64,000 bases of DNA from Chitinophaga sp. sic0106. Lineage in GTDB: Bacteria; Bacteroidota; Bacteroidia; Chitinophagales; Chitinophagaceae. The notes under the pieces were generated by a model. The model saw only the letters and a list, made by a program, of their open reading frames with translations, had not been told where the DNA came from and did not search any database. Of the stretch, positions 36,801 to 46,424 are shown piece by piece. How positions within the stretch are numbered: the first letter of the stretch is position 1; each line of letters starts with the position of its first letter. The stretch spans positions 248,001-312,000 of the forward strand of contig NZ_JAHUWJ010000001.1 of the NCBI RefSeq assembly GCF_019219075.1, read 5' to 3'. A program made the position numbers and the translations under genes.

Positions 36801-38875
36801 CAAACGGAAATCAGTCCATACACCTGCTTACCCGGCAGGACACGGCTACCACACCGGCGCTACAGCTTAAAATACAGGACTTCCAGTTATCCACACTTAC
36901 CGCCCTGGTGGCAACGGATACGCTGCTGGCAAACGGCCTGCTGAATGCGGACGCCAATGTGCGCAACTGGGACAAAAGTCCGGTCATAGATGCGAAGCTG
37001 AAAATCGATAGTCTCGTAGTTAAAAGTACGCCACTAGGCACCCTGGATGCTACGGTAAATAACCCGGCACCAAATCAATATAAACTGGATGCTACCCTCG
37101 CCGGTGCCGACAATAACATGAACGTAACCGGCACTTACGATAGCACCATCAATGCGCATATCGATATCGGCAACCTGAACATGAAAGCGCTGGAGCCATT
37201 CACCATGGGTAGCATGAGCAGCATGTATGGCGCTATTTCCGGGAAATTTGATATCACTGGAACCACCGCATCTCCCAAAATACTGGGTAACATGCATTTT
37301 AATAATGCCGGTGGCGTAGTGAGCTTCCTCGGCGCTAACCTCCACCTGCCAGACGAAGATATCCTCATCGATGAAAAAGGAATTGCTTTTAATAACGTGG
37401 TAATTGCAGATAGCCTGAATAATGAGATGGTGATGAACGGCCGAATTAATACCCGCGATTACTCCCGATTCAACTTTAATCTCAATGTAAATGCGGAAAA
37501 CTTCATGGCCCTTGGTCCGCAACAGAATAAAGAACAGTGGGTATGGGGCCCTGCTTTTATCGACAGTAAAATCCAGATTCGTGGTAACCTCGATCTGCCA
37601 CGTATAGACGCTACCGTTAAACTCCGCGATAAATCCAGCATTACCGTTATTCTGCCACAGGAAGAGCCTGGCGTGGCCGACAGGGAAGGAGTTGTGGAGT
37701 TTGTGGATATGAGCAACCCGGTAGATTCTGCATTACTGCGCCGCCAGGATAGCATCAAATACCAAAATCCGAGGCTCAAGGGAATTAACTTCAGCGGCGT
37801 AGCAGAAATAACACCTGCGTCTACCATAAAAATTGTGATAGATGAGCAGAACGGCGACTTCGTACAAGCAAAAGGTACTGCCAGTATCAACGCTACGCTC
37901 GACCCCAGCAGCAAAATGAGCCTCACCGGTCGTTATGAAATTGAGGAGGGAAAATATGAGATGTCGCTCAACCAGCTGATTAAACGTTCCTTCGATATTC
38001 AGAAAGGTAGTGTGATCACCTTCAATGGCGACGCTATGAACGCCGACCTGGACATTACCGCCAAATACACGGTGAATGCACCTGCCATTGATCTCGTGCA
38101 GGACCAGCTGGGCAATATGGATGCACAAAAACGTAATACCTATAAACAACGTATTCCGTTTGAAGTGTACCTGATGATAAAAGGCAACCTGAAAAAACCT
38201 GATATCAGCTTCCGCCTGGATATGCCGGAGAAAGAGCGGAACGACTTCGATGGCTCCGTATATAACCGCATCAAACAAATTAACCAGGTACCATCTGAAT
38301 TGAATAAGCAGGTAATGGGCCTACTGGTACTCGGCACCTTTATTCCGGATGATCCGATGAATACACTGGACAATAGTGGCGGTGGCGTAGGACAGGCAGC
38401 GCGCAACAGTGTGAGTAAAATTCTCTCCCAACAACTCAATAATTTTGCAGGCAACCTGATCAAAGGTGTGGACCTGAATTTTGACCTGCAAAGCAAAGAA
38501 GATTACTCCACAGGTAGCGCCCAGGAACAAACGAACCTGAACATCGGTGCCTCTAAAAATCTGTTTAATGATCGCCTCACGGTATCTGTGGGCTCTAATA
38601 TTATGCTTACCGGCAACCAGCAAAGTGCCAGCTCACTGATTGGTGATATATCTGTAGAATACAAACTATCCAAGGATGGTCGCTACCGTATCAGGGTATA
38701 CCAGCGTAACGACAGCCAGTCCGTTATCGAAGGGCAGCTGGTGGAAACAGGTGTGGCATTTATGTTGGTAATGGATTACGATGAATTCAGAGAAATACTG
38801 CAACGTTCCAAATCCAAAACAGAAAAGAAAAAATTGCGTGCCGACAAGAAAAAAGATAATGCGGAAAAGAAATAG
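33827..38875 (+). CDS. tamB: Translocation and assembly module subunit TamB (DUF490)
   Basis: 1682 aa from a GTG start at 33827; no ATG lies before the membrane anchor. One N-terminal transmembrane helix (WWKWILWIIVAVLLLPVMVLLLL, residues about 14-36) is followed by a very long beta-rich AsmA/TamB-type repeat region. The C-terminal DUF490 domain contains GRYEIEEGKYEMSLNQLIKRSFDI and the terminal segment with NIGASKNLFNDRLTVSVGSN. TamB spans the periplasm and moves lipids or outer membrane proteins with TamA. The next gene, overlapping by 17 bp, encodes the TamA/BamA-type partner. Confidence 0.92.
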   Translation: MTEPAETGEHHSRPWWKWILWIIVAVLLLPVMVLLLLQIDGVQNYLRQQGESYLQKKLNTRVKIGYLRARGWQYLELRDVFVADTTNKALFYSRSLKVHYNLLSLLNNEVKIDKLQWDSVLVNAYHVNDSTFNFQFAIDAFVSPKQTPDTLDNSSGTTLQFLLKDISLTNFTVRFDDTPGGMDAVLVWEEIHLDPDDLLLDDGLYSFRNIKVDGLKGYFRQYYIPAKVAAAAPPPQPADTSTASMHLLLKKLSITNSSFQFSSDGIGINTAWKVGHLLLSNSSLDQDSTRIQVGELKIGGTSGMVLLMPGKDTTPAPVDTSSSPWKLVATTINLEKLAVRYDNGAPPPKAAGPDPDYNHMLLTNVSTRVANVRYQPDSISAVLKSLTARDWSGFTIKKANMDVLFTPQSLVLKNFLVQTNKSVLRKRIAVTVPSWSDVSKDIDKIGIDAELDSVRVALGEWLGFVPDARKNKNFAPLWNKDLTLSAILKGTLGQLNIKSFYANDHGGNIIKLENGQVSHATDVDKLSANLPSLYIQSGNKPLRSWLPPGTLPDTPRLPENMLITGSFLGGMQNMNTNLKLKSDYANAEVKARLVNIMDSVRSSYTINVPYLHVHPGKLLLDTTYGWINGKLSATGQGYTITGMVANADATLYDATYNGYTYHDVNVQGSIDKGEFSASGESQDTSITATFAVSGALGDSTIHNIKADVDLVKADLFTTNWYADPLTLIGKLQADFPTITPQQIVGSAFLTQWQIQTEDKVIPLDTVSIVARYDSLQYIDLRTPLGIINTWGQFDYRKIGTAFANVIAKPLEPADSGKIIVPPPGQLLSWYASLTWPRSLESLAPGLRIDEPMILHGHFNSDSSLLKIHADAPKIVYDSLRVDSLLITASILDTALQANASLAHLYHPTFPLYHTEIAAHADTGLVNFDMVLRDRAYKTKYKLGGLVNFLPDNVLELSLKPGLILNRQEWVVDENNIVRLKNSMPDSANIRLSNGNQSIHLLTRQDTATTPALQLKIQDFQLSTLTALVATDTLLANGLLNADANVRNWDKSPVIDAKLKIDSLVVKSTPLGTLDATVNNPAPNQYKLDATLAGADNNMNVTGTYDSTINAHIDIGNLNMKALEPFTMGSMSSMYGAISGKFDITGTTASPKILGNMHFNNAGGVVSFLGANLHLPDEDILIDEKGIAFNNVVIADSLNNEMVMNGRINTRDYSRFNFNLNVNAENFMALGPQQNKEQWVWGPAFIDSKIQIRGNLDLPRIDATVKLRDKSSITVILPQEEPGVADREGVVEFVDMSNPVDSALLRRQDSIKYQNPRLKGINFSGVAEITPASTIKIVIDEQNGDFVQAKGTASINATLDPSSKMSLTGRYEIEEGKYEMSLNQLIKRSFDIQKGSVITFNGDAMNADLDITAKYTVNAPAIDLVQDQLGNMDAQKRNTYKQRIPFEVYLMIKGNLKKPDISFRLDMPEKERNDFDGSVYNRIKQINQVPSELNKQVMGLLVLGTFIPDDPMNTLDNSGGGVGQAARNSVSKILSQQLNNFAGNLIKGVDLNFDLQSKEDYSTGSAQEQTNLNIGASKNLFNDRLTVSVGSNIMLTGNQQSASSLIGDISVEYKLSKDGRYRIRVYQRNDSQSVIEGQLVETGVAFMLVMDYDEFREILQRSKSKTEKKKLRADKKKDNAEKK

Positions 38876-41384
38876 TCATATCATCACCTGTATTTGTTTT
38901 ATTGCCATCCTGGTAATAAGCGGCTGTAGCACAACTCGCACTGTGCCTGAGGGCGACAGATTGTATACAGGCGGCAGCGCAAGCTGGAAAGGAAAAAATA
39001 AGCCGAAGGACTATTCTTATCTTTCCGACGGTTTGAACAGCAGGATAAGACCTAAGCCTAACAGGCGTTTCCTCGGTATGCCGATTAAACTTTGGTTGTA
39101 CAATCTCGGAAAAGAACCGAAAGGAAAAGGCCTTAACTATCTCCTTAGAAAAAAATGGGGGGAGCCCCCTGTACTGCTAAGCCAGGCTAAACCTGAATAC
39201 ACCTCGGATGTACTTGAACAATACCTGGTAGACAATGGATATTTCCAGGCTGTGGTTACATCTGAAGTAAAAAATAAGGGTAGTAAGAAGGCATCTTTAC
39301 AATATAACGCAGAACCGCACCATCGTTATACCATCAAAAAAGTAACCTTTATAACCGACAGCTCTAATATTGGTAAAAGCATTGCTGCTACAGCAGGAGA
39401 GAGCTCACTGATCGTAGGGAAATCTTATTCCCTGGACTCTATCAAAGCAGAACGTAACCGCATACACGCCATTCTTAAAGAAAAAGGTTATTACTATTTT
39501 ACACCTGATTACCTGATTGTACAGGCGGATAGTACAGAAAACGGAAAGGTAGATCTCTATGTAAAAGTCAAAAATACTACTCCTATAACGGCTTTGCGGC
39601 CTTATAAACTGCATGATGTTATTTTGTATCCGGACTATAGCCTGGAGAATGACTCAACCGCTACTACCGGTACGCCTGTTAACTATAAAGGCATTTATGT
39701 GATTGATTCCGCTAAGCGGTTTAAACCATTTGTGTTCGACAAATCCGTGTTCCTTCGCCCGGATAGTGTGTACCGGCTTAGTTCACACGATATCACGCTG
39801 CAACGATTGATTAACCTCGGTGTATTTAAGTTCGTGAAAGGCCAGTTCAGAGTGGTACGGGATACTTCCAGGCACAATTTTGAAATGGGCAATCCTAATG
39901 CGCCGGCTAATCCTGATGGTACTATCAGGGATAGCAGTAACCGCACTTATGGTAACCAGGTGGCTTATGGTGATACCACCGGCAGAAGAAGAAACGACAG
40001 CACTTCCTCCAACAGGAGAGATACTACTGGTCGCGGATTTTACAATACCTACGGTAATTACTACGCTACTTCCTCTTCAGATACCGGCTACCTGGATGCA
40101 AGATTTTACCTGACGCCTTATCAGCGGAGATCCTTACAAACAGAGCTCCGTGGCACTTCCAAGTCCAATGGTTTTGTTGGTTCGCAAATTTCGGTAACTG
40201 CTAAAAACAGAAACTGGCTGCACGCTGCAAACCTCCTGGAAATTGGTATCAGTGGTGGTCTGGAATGGCAAACCGGTAATAAAAGCTCCGGTGGGTCCAA
40301 CTCTTATTCTTTAGGGGCAGAAGTGGCGGTAACTATTCCGCGTTTCTGGACGCCATTTGGCCTTAACCTGCGAACACCTTATGTACCGCGTACCCGTATA
40401 AGTGCCAGTTATGATTTGTACAGTCGCTCCGACTTGTATAACCTTAACGCCTATACGGTGCAGTTACAATACCTCTGGCAACGTACGCCTTATCTGTCGC
40501 ACTCCTTTGCACCGGTAGCGATTACCTACGTATTGCCTACCAAAACAACACCTGCCTACGACAGTATACTCGCCAATGACCCTAGTCAGCGTGCCGCTAT
40601 TTCCAAGCAGTTCATTTTAGGAGGAAATTATACCATTACTTACAATAACCAGGCGCCCAACCGCGTGCATAGTTTTTATGCCAGCGCCAACCTCGACGTA
40701 TCTGGTAATATTGCCGGTTTGATTATTCCTAAATCTGGTGATACTACAAAGAATATCTTTAAAAATCCATTTGCACAATACGAGCGACTTACGCTGGAAG
40801 GCCGCTACTACTGGCAGTTAGGAAAGGGCAAACAATGGATTAACCGCCTGTATATGGGTTATGGTATCCCTTATGGCAACAGTATTACCGGTATCAGCAA
40901 CTCGCTGCCTTTTGTGAAACAATATTTCACAGGTGGTAGCAGTAGTATCCGTGCCTTCCGTGCGCGTACGCTGGGTCCGGGCTCTTATCACAATCCACAG
41001 GTAGACTCCTCCTCTTTATTAGCAAATGAAGCGGGTGATATTAAGCTGGAGTTTAACTCAGAGGTTCGTTTACATATTGCGAGTGTATTCAACTTTGCTG
41101 CGTTTGTGGACGCGGGTAATATCTGGTTACAACGTGAGGAGCCATTGAAACCTGGCGCACAGTTTAAACTAAAAACCTTCTACAAGGATATAGCAGTGGG
41201 CGCCGGTGTCGGTTTAAGAATTGATGCCTCGATTGTGGTGGTGCGTTTTGACCTCGCATTCCCGCTGCGTGTACCATACAACCCGGAAGGAGAGCGTTGG
41301 GTATTAGATGATATCAAAATAGGAGATCCCGACTGGAGAAAGAAAAATCTGATATTGAATATCGCGATCGGATATCCGTTCTAG
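38859..41384 (+). CDS. BamA/TamA family outer membrane protein (lipoprotein-type)
   Basis: 841 aa from the ATG at 38859, which lies inside the tamB 3' end. The signal ends in a lipobox (VISGCSTT), so this BamA-superfamily member is predicted to be a lipoprotein. Periplasmic POTRA-like domains (RYTIKKVTFITDSS, YSLDSIKAERNRIHAILKEKGYYYF) precede a 16-strand Omp85 barrel ending ...IGYPF. The barrel keeps GGSSSIRAFRARTLGPGSY, the VRGF/Y-equivalent loop. Translational overlap with tamB supports a TamA role over BamA. A serine/asparagine-rich insert (residues about 370-410) sits before the barrel. Confidence 0.88.
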   Translation: MRKRNSHIITCICFIAILVISGCSTTRTVPEGDRLYTGGSASWKGKNKPKDYSYLSDGLNSRIRPKPNRRFLGMPIKLWLYNLGKEPKGKGLNYLLRKKWGEPPVLLSQAKPEYTSDVLEQYLVDNGYFQAVVTSEVKNKGSKKASLQYNAEPHHRYTIKKVTFITDSSNIGKSIAATAGESSLIVGKSYSLDSIKAERNRIHAILKEKGYYYFTPDYLIVQADSTENGKVDLYVKVKNTTPITALRPYKLHDVILYPDYSLENDSTATTGTPVNYKGIYVIDSAKRFKPFVFDKSVFLRPDSVYRLSSHDITLQRLINLGVFKFVKGQFRVVRDTSRHNFEMGNPNAPANPDGTIRDSSNRTYGNQVAYGDTTGRRRNDSTSSNRRDTTGRGFYNTYGNYYATSSSDTGYLDARFYLTPYQRRSLQTELRGTSKSNGFVGSQISVTAKNRNWLHAANLLEIGISGGLEWQTGNKSSGGSNSYSLGAEVAVTIPRFWTPFGLNLRTPYVPRTRISASYDLYSRSDLYNLNAYTVQLQYLWQRTPYLSHSFAPVAITYVLPTKTTPAYDSILANDPSQRAAISKQFILGGNYTITYNNQAPNRVHSFYASANLDVSGNIAGLIIPKSGDTTKNIFKNPFAQYERLTLEGRYYWQLGKGKQWINRLYMGYGIPYGNSITGISNSLPFVKQYFTGGSSSIRAFRARTLGPGSYHNPQVDSSSLLANEAGDIKLEFNSEVRLHIASVFNFAAFVDAGNIWLQREEPLKPGAQFKLKTFYKDIAVGAGVGLRIDASIVVVRFDLAFPLRVPYNPEGERWVLDDIKIGDPDWRKKNLILNIAIGYPF

Positions 41385-41391
41385 TATTTTG

Positions 41392-41429
41392 CGTGTATTC
41401 GTAAGCGTTATAACGCTTACGAATACACG
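41392..41429. terminator. 38-bp perfect palindrome between tamA-like gene and poxB
   Basis: Arms 41392-41410 and 41411-41429 are perfectly complementary with no spacer (19 bp each). It sits between convergent genes ending at 41384 and 41440, and probably acts as a bidirectional terminator. Confidence 0.65.
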
Positions 41430-41439
41430 TTTATTGAAT

Positions 41440-43176
41440 TTATAACACGTCTTTCAGGTGTTTATAGTTAGATTTTACGGCATCAAAAACATCTTCGTAC
41501 CTGCCGCTCAGAATTAGTTTCCCCATCCATAGTGCGAATCCTTTCATTTGTCCGAACTCTACTTTTGGCGGCATGGCCAGAGAGCTGGGGTTGGTAAATA
41601 CATTCACCAGCACCGGACCTTTCGTGTTAATAACAGTTGTCATTATCTGATCCGCTTCTTCCGGCTTATGTATGGAGAAGGCATGGAAACCCATGGCTGC
41701 GGCTACAGCCGCAAAATCAGGATTTATCATGTCTGTTTGCCAGTCGGGCAGGCCAGCCACTTCCATTTCCAGTTTTACCATGCCCAGGGAGCGGTTGTTG
41801 AACACAATTACTTTCACGGGGAGGTTATACTGTTTGATGGTCATGAGGTCGCCCAGGGTCATGGTAATACCACCATCGCCGCAGAGGGCATATACTTCGC
41901 GGCCGGGGGCGGCGAGTGCTGCGCCAAGCGCTTGTGGCAGGGCATTGGCCATGGAGCCATGGTTAAAGGAGCCTAACAATACCCGTTCGCCGGTGGCATG
42001 CAGATATCGGGCTGCCCAAACGTTGGTCATGCCGGTATCAACGGTGAAAATAGCGTCGGTAGCGGCTTTCTGATCGATTAATGTTGCGATGTACTCCGGG
42101 CTGATGGCTTCTTCCTTGCCCTGGTCTGTTACGTAGGTCTGGAGCTTTTTATCTACTTCCTGGTGAAATTCCCGCATGGCGTCCAGGAACTCGCGGTCTG
42201 TTTTTTCCTTCAGCAGTGGGAGCAATGCTGTTAACGTGTCCTTGATATCTCCACAGAGGCCCAGTTCCAGATCAGCGCGGCGACCGAGGCGTTCCGGCTG
42301 TAAATCTATCTGCACTAATTTTTTATTGTCGGGTATGAAAGGTGTGTAGGGGAAGTCAGTACCAAGCAGCAACACCACATCCGCTTCGTGCAGGCTTTTA
42401 TAAGCGGAGGCGATGCCCAGCAGCCCCGTCATGCCTACCTCATTAGGGTTGTTATACTGAATACCCATTTTAGCACGAAATGAATAGGCTACGGGCGCTT
42501 TCAGCACATTGGACAGTTGTACTACCTCATCATGTGCCGCGCTGGCGCCAATGCCGCAATAGATGGCAATTTTACCGGCGTTATCCAATATCTCTTTTAA
42601 AGCATTTAACTCCTCCTCAGCAGGACGGATAATCGGTTTGGGGTGATACAACCTGGTGGAGGTGGTAATCTCCACTGCATCCGAAGCGGCTACATCGCCG
42701 GGAAGTCCGAGTACAGCTACACCTTTGCGATGTACCGCGTGTTGCAGTGCTGCCTGGAGCATACGCGGTGCCTGTTCTGGCGTGGTGGCTACCTGGTTGT
42801 AGCAGCTGCAGTCGTCAAACAGTTTGATGGTATTCGTTTCCTGGAAATAGCCACTGCCAAATTCGGTGGTGGCACAGGTAGATGCTAATGCTATCACCGG
42901 AGCACCGGAGCGATGGGCATCGTACAACCCGTTGATCAGGTGTACGTGTCCGGGGCCGCTGCTACCGGCACAGCAGCCGATTCCCAGCAGCTGCGCATCA
43001 GCACCTGCTGCGTAGGCGCCCGCTTCCTCGTGCCGCACGTGTATCCACTTGATGCGCCCATCGCGGCGCACGGCATCGTTGATATGATTGAGGCTATCGC
43101 CAGTTACTGCATAAATCCGTTGTACACCGGCATTTGCCAGCATGTCTACTATCTGGTCGGCAACTAATTTTCCCAT
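41440..43176 (-). CDS. poxB: Pyruvate dehydrogenase (quinone)/pyruvate oxidase, ThDP-dependent
   Basis: 578 aa with the three-domain ThDP fold. The catalytic Glu is in HVRHEEAGAYAA (near E50), the middle Rossmann domain includes ADLELGLCGD, and the ThDP motif runs from CGDGGITMTLGDL to VFNNRSLG near residues 434-462. The arrangement best fits PoxB, which oxidises pyruvate to acetate and CO2 and passes electrons to quinone. Acetolactate synthase is the main alternative but lacks local ilv context. The C-terminus has a membrane-associating amphipathic look (MGKLILSGRYEDVFD). It implies menaquinone-linked pyruvate oxidation, consistent with mqnC. Confidence 0.88.
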   Translation of the reverse strand: MGKLVADQIVDMLANAGVQRIYAVTGDSLNHINDAVRRDGRIKWIHVRHEEAGAYAAGADAQLLGIGCCAGSSGPGHVHLINGLYDAHRSGAPVIALASTCATTEFGSGYFQETNTIKLFDDCSCYNQVATTPEQAPRMLQAALQHAVHRKGVAVLGLPGDVAASDAVEITTSTRLYHPKPIIRPAEEELNALKEILDNAGKIAIYCGIGASAAHDEVVQLSNVLKAPVAYSFRAKMGIQYNNPNEVGMTGLLGIASAYKSLHEADVVLLLGTDFPYTPFIPDNKKLVQIDLQPERLGRRADLELGLCGDIKDTLTALLPLLKEKTDREFLDAMREFHQEVDKKLQTYVTDQGKEEAISPEYIATLIDQKAATDAIFTVDTGMTNVWAARYLHATGERVLLGSFNHGSMANALPQALGAALAAPGREVYALCGDGGITMTLGDLMTIKQYNLPVKVIVFNNRSLGMVKLEMEVAGLPDWQTDMINPDFAAVAAAMGFHAFSIHKPEEADQIMTTVINTKGPVLVNVFTNPSSLAMPPKVEFGQMKGFALWMGKLILSGRYEDVFDAVKSNYKHLKDVL

Positions 43177-43313
43177 ATAATTTGAAGGTTTTACAGATTG
43201 GATTCCTTTTATAATGGAAAACGCCGGGCCGGCCGCATTGTTCGGCCGGGACTTATTATCAGAACATTACTTTTTTTTATTATTTTTATCCGGCGAAAAC
43301 CTAATACTACTGC

Positions 43314-43691
43314 ATGTTCACTACGATAAAACAGATTGCGTTTATTGCCATGGCAGGTATGTTGCTTTGCTGCACTGCCTGTAGCAAAAAAGTAACGCAA
43401 TCCGGTAAAGCATCTTACTATGCTGATAAATTTGATGGTCGTAAAACCGCCAGTGGTGAAACATTTCACCAAAACGCCATGACGGCTGCTCACCCCAGCC
43501 TCCCGTTTGGCACCCGCTTAAAGGTGACCAACCTGGCAAATGGAAAAACGGTGAAAGTCCGCGTCAACGACAGGGGACCTTTCGCAAAAGGCCGCATCAT
43601 TGATCTCTCCAGGAAAGCCGCCAGGAAGCTGGGTATGATCAGCACCGGTGTTGCCACAGTAGAAATCAAATACAAAAAGAGGAAAGGGTAA
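43314..43691 (+). CDS. RlpA-family septal ring lytic transglycosylase-like lipoprotein
   Basis: 125 aa with an N-terminal signal and a lipobox (CCTACSKK). The double-psi beta-barrel of RlpA is complete: [45 protein letters not shown] and [13 protein letters not shown]. The catalytic Asp lies in NDRGPF. RlpA proteins cut glycan strands lacking stem peptides and act at division or envelope remodelling. There is no SPOR domain, as is common in short Bacteroidota members. Confidence 0.9.
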   Translation: MFTTIKQIAFIAMAGMLLCCTACSKKVTQSGKASYYADKFDGRKTASGETFHQNAMTAAHPSLPFGTRLKVTNLANGKTVKVRVNDRGPFAKGRIIDLSRKAARKLGMISTGVATVEIKYKKRKG

Positions 43692-43808
43692 GCCTACAGC
43701 GCATGCGTAGCATCCTGTCAATTTCTCATTCCATTGTAATTTTTGATGAATGAAATTGCATTTAGCGCCGGCAGCGCTTTTATTTGCTGTATATCAATCG
43801 AAAGAACA

Positions 43809-45065
43809 ATGAAAAAGAATTGGTTATTGCTGGCACTGCTGATGGCGGCTGCCACCCCTGGTGTTTATGCACAAACTCCACAGGCCGACTTACCCGGCTT
43901 TACAGCCTACGCTGATCCCGAAGAAGAACATGTAAAAATCAGCCAGCGCAATGGCGTGGTAGGCTGGACCGATAAAGATAATACCGTCAATTTTTATTTT
44001 CACGTGGCCACTCCTGGCATGCTCAAAGTAGCGCTGACAGCCAAAGCGGACGGTGAAAGTAAAATTGGTGTGAAAGTAAACGGGGTAGAGAAAACGGTTA
44101 CGCTTAACAACAGTGGCGACTATACGAAAATACCGGCCCTTGAAACGAAGATCAAAACCCCTGGCTTCTATTGTGTTTCATTGAGGGGCATAGAAAAAAA
44201 GGGAAATGTTTATGCAGATGTGAAGTCCGTTAATCTGGAAGGCACCGCGGTAAAGGATATTCAATATAATCCGAAACCCTGGCGCAGAGCAGCCTCTGTG
44301 CATCTGGGCTATCCCGTGCCTGCCGGTAAAAATGTAGAGTGGTTTTATGGAGAGATAAAAGTGCCCGCAGGCGAAGATAAACTCGGCACCTACTTCATGT
44401 CTTGCGGTTTCCACAGAGGTTATTTCGGGATGCAGGTGAACTCTCCAACAGAAAGACGTATTATCTTTTCCGTTTGGGATGCAGGCGGAGAGCCGGAATC
44501 CAGGGATAAAGTAAAGTATGAAGATCAGGTGGTGCTACTCGCTAAAGGCGACAGCGTGGATGCCAGTGGCTTCGGCGGTGAGGGCACCGGTGGTCATAGC
44601 CACTGGGTGTATAACTGGAAAGCCGGTGATACCTATCGCTTCCTGATGCACAGCGTACCTGAAGGAACACATACTACCTATACCGCTTACTTCTATGTGC
44701 CGGAGCACAAGGAATGGAAACTGATTGCCAGCTTCAGGGCGCCTAAAGATGGGAAGTACATGGGGCACCTGTATTCTTTCCTGGAAAATTTCTCCTTTGA
44801 AAACGGGCACCTGGGCCGCAAGGGCTACTTTGGTAATCATTGGATCAAAACCGATACCGGTGAATGGATAGAACTCACACAGGCTAAGTTTACCAACGAT
44901 GCTACTGCCAAGGCAAAAGATCGTATAGACTTTGGCGGTGGTTCCGAAAATGGCTGGTTCTACTTGTGGAATAGTGGCTTTAAACCTGCCAATGCGCAGT
45001 ACGGGGACATGTTCACCCGCCCGGCAACTGGCCAGCAGCCAGATATTCATCTCCCTAAATTCTAA
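43809..45065 (+). CDS. Secreted DUF5077/DUF3472 protein
   Basis: 418 aa from the ATG at 43809, where a signal peptide begins (ending near VYAQ); the in-frame ATG at 43743 would hide it. The N-terminal beta-sandwich (residues about 25-150; GKVNGVEKTVTLNNSGDYTK-like pattern) fits DUF5077. The rest fits DUF3472 with VPAGKNVEWFYGEI, YFMSCGFHRGYFGMQVNSP, RIIFSVWDAG and GTGGHSHWVYNW. Proteins of this pairing in Bacteroidota are secreted and thought to act on or bind carbohydrates; no activity is shown. It is followed by an intrinsic terminator. Confidence 0.8.
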   Translation: MKKNWLLLALLMAAATPGVYAQTPQADLPGFTAYADPEEEHVKISQRNGVVGWTDKDNTVNFYFHVATPGMLKVALTAKADGESKIGVKVNGVEKTVTLNNSGDYTKIPALETKIKTPGFYCVSLRGIEKKGNVYADVKSVNLEGTAVKDIQYNPKPWRRAASVHLGYPVPAGKNVEWFYGEIKVPAGEDKLGTYFMSCGFHRGYFGMQVNSPTERRIIFSVWDAGGEPESRDKVKYEDQVVLLAKGDSVDASGFGGEGTGGHSHWVYNWKAGDTYRFLMHSVPEGTHTTYTAYFYVPEHKEWKLIASFRAPKDGKYMGHLYSFLENFSFENGHLGRKGYFGNHWIKTDTGEWIELTQAKFTNDATAKAKDRIDFGGGSENGWFYLWNSGFKPANAQYGDMFTRPATGQQPDIHLPKF

Positions 45066-45123
45066 TTATTGATGGCCGCAGGCGTAAGAAATTATTAGAT
45101 GCTATGCCTGTGGCCATTTTCAG

Positions 45124-45157
45124 AATCCCCGCCTGGTAGTACAGCCGGGGATTTTTT
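45124..45157 (+). terminator. Intrinsic terminator after DUF3472 gene
   Basis: The stem AATCCCCG (45124-45131) pairs with CGGGGATT (45146-45153) and runs into a T6 tract. A weaker hairpin (45072-45083 with 45107-45118) precedes it. Confidence 0.7.
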
Positions 45158-45317
45158 CACACAAATTATCCTATTTAGTCTATAGGCTTACAAGGAGCAG
45201 GTTATTTTTTAACCTACCTTTCCTGGTTTCATTTTTCGGAATAAATTATCAACAAAACAAAATCTTAATTTAGGCGTAGAATTTGGATCTTCCACCAACA
45301 AAACAAGGCAATTGAAT

Positions 45318-46424
45318 ATGGCCAATAAGAAAATACTGCCTATTCCTCAGGTACTGGATGTATTAAACCCATTCAAAGTAAAAAAGCGGCGGATTATGAA
45401 CTATAATCCAGCCGTTCCTACTGCCATGAGGACGCCGGTAGCCGAATCACGAATTACCGTATTCAATTACAGCCCGAATAGCCTGGAAGAAAAAACCCTG
45501 AAGTCGGTATCCGAAACATATCCCTACATGGTTTCCGAAAATATTACGTGGATCAATGTGGATGGGATCAAAAAAGAAGAGGTGCACGCCATTGCCTCCT
45601 GCTTTATGATACACCCGTTGCTGGAGGAAGATATTATCAGCGTAGGGCAGCGTGCAAAAATGGATGAAATAGGAGAACAACTGTTTTGCCTACTCCCCAT
45701 GATGTACTATAACGCGGAATCATCCGCCATAGAACAGGAGCAGGTAAGCATTGTGCTGGGAAAAAATTATGTGATCTCTTTCCAGGATGATCCTACCAGG
45801 GACCTGTTTGATCCTATCCGTGAAAAACTACGTATAGCCACTTCCCGTATACGCAACGGTTCTTCCGATTACCTCTGTTATTCCTTAATTGACATTATTG
45901 TGGATAACTACTTTGTGGTACTGGATAAGCTGGGAGAAAGGATTGAGCTGATGGAAGACCTCGTGCAACACTATCCGAATACCAAAACTATGGCGCGGAT
46001 CAATTTTTTAAGAAGGGAAGTCCTGTTGTTCAAACGCTCCATAGTACCGGTGCGTGAACTGGTAAACGGATTTATGAAAAGTGAAAGTGACGTGCTGGAA
46101 GACAGAGATACGAAATACTTCAAGGATGTATTTGACCACATTGTACAATGTACGGAGCTGGCCGAAACTTACCGGGAGATGGTGCTGAACCTGCAGGAAA
46201 TGTATCATACACAATTAAATCTCAAGTTGAATGAGATCATGAAAGTGCTGGCAGTGGTTACCACCCTGATGGCACCACTGACGCTACTCGCAGGCATTTA
46301 CGGGATGAATTTCGATAACATGCCCGAAATCCACACCCAGAATGGCTATTTTATTACCCTCGGTGCAATGGGATTTATGCTGCTGTTTATGATCTGGCTG
46401 TTCAGAAAGCGGGGCTGGTTCTAG
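45318..46424 (+). CDS. corA: CorA-family magnesium/cobalt transporter
   Basis: 368 aa from the ATG at 45318; an in-frame TTG at 45312 is the alternative. A large N-terminal cytoplasmic domain and the long stalk helix precede two C-terminal membrane helices. The selectivity motif YGMNF near residue 335 is followed by a loop with MPE (FDNMPEIHTQNGY) and a Lys/Arg-rich tail. It forms a homopentameric inner-membrane Mg2+ channel. Its last 4 bp overlap the 3' end of the convergent DUF2480 gene. Confidence 0.93.
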   Translation: MANKKILPIPQVLDVLNPFKVKKRRIMNYNPAVPTAMRTPVAESRITVFNYSPNSLEEKTLKSVSETYPYMVSENITWINVDGIKKEEVHAIASCFMIHPLLEEDIISVGQRAKMDEIGEQLFCLLPMMYYNAESSAIEQEQVSIVLGKNYVISFQDDPTRDLFDPIREKLRIATSRIRNGSSDYLCYSLIDIIVDNYFVVLDKLGERIELMEDLVQHYPNTKTMARINFLRREVLLFKRSIVPVRELVNGFMKSESDVLEDRDTKYFKDVFDHIVQCTELAETYREMVLNLQEMYHTQLNLKLNEIMKVLAVVTTLMAPLTLLAGIYGMNFDNMPEIHTQNGYFITLGAMGFMLLFMIWLFRKRGWF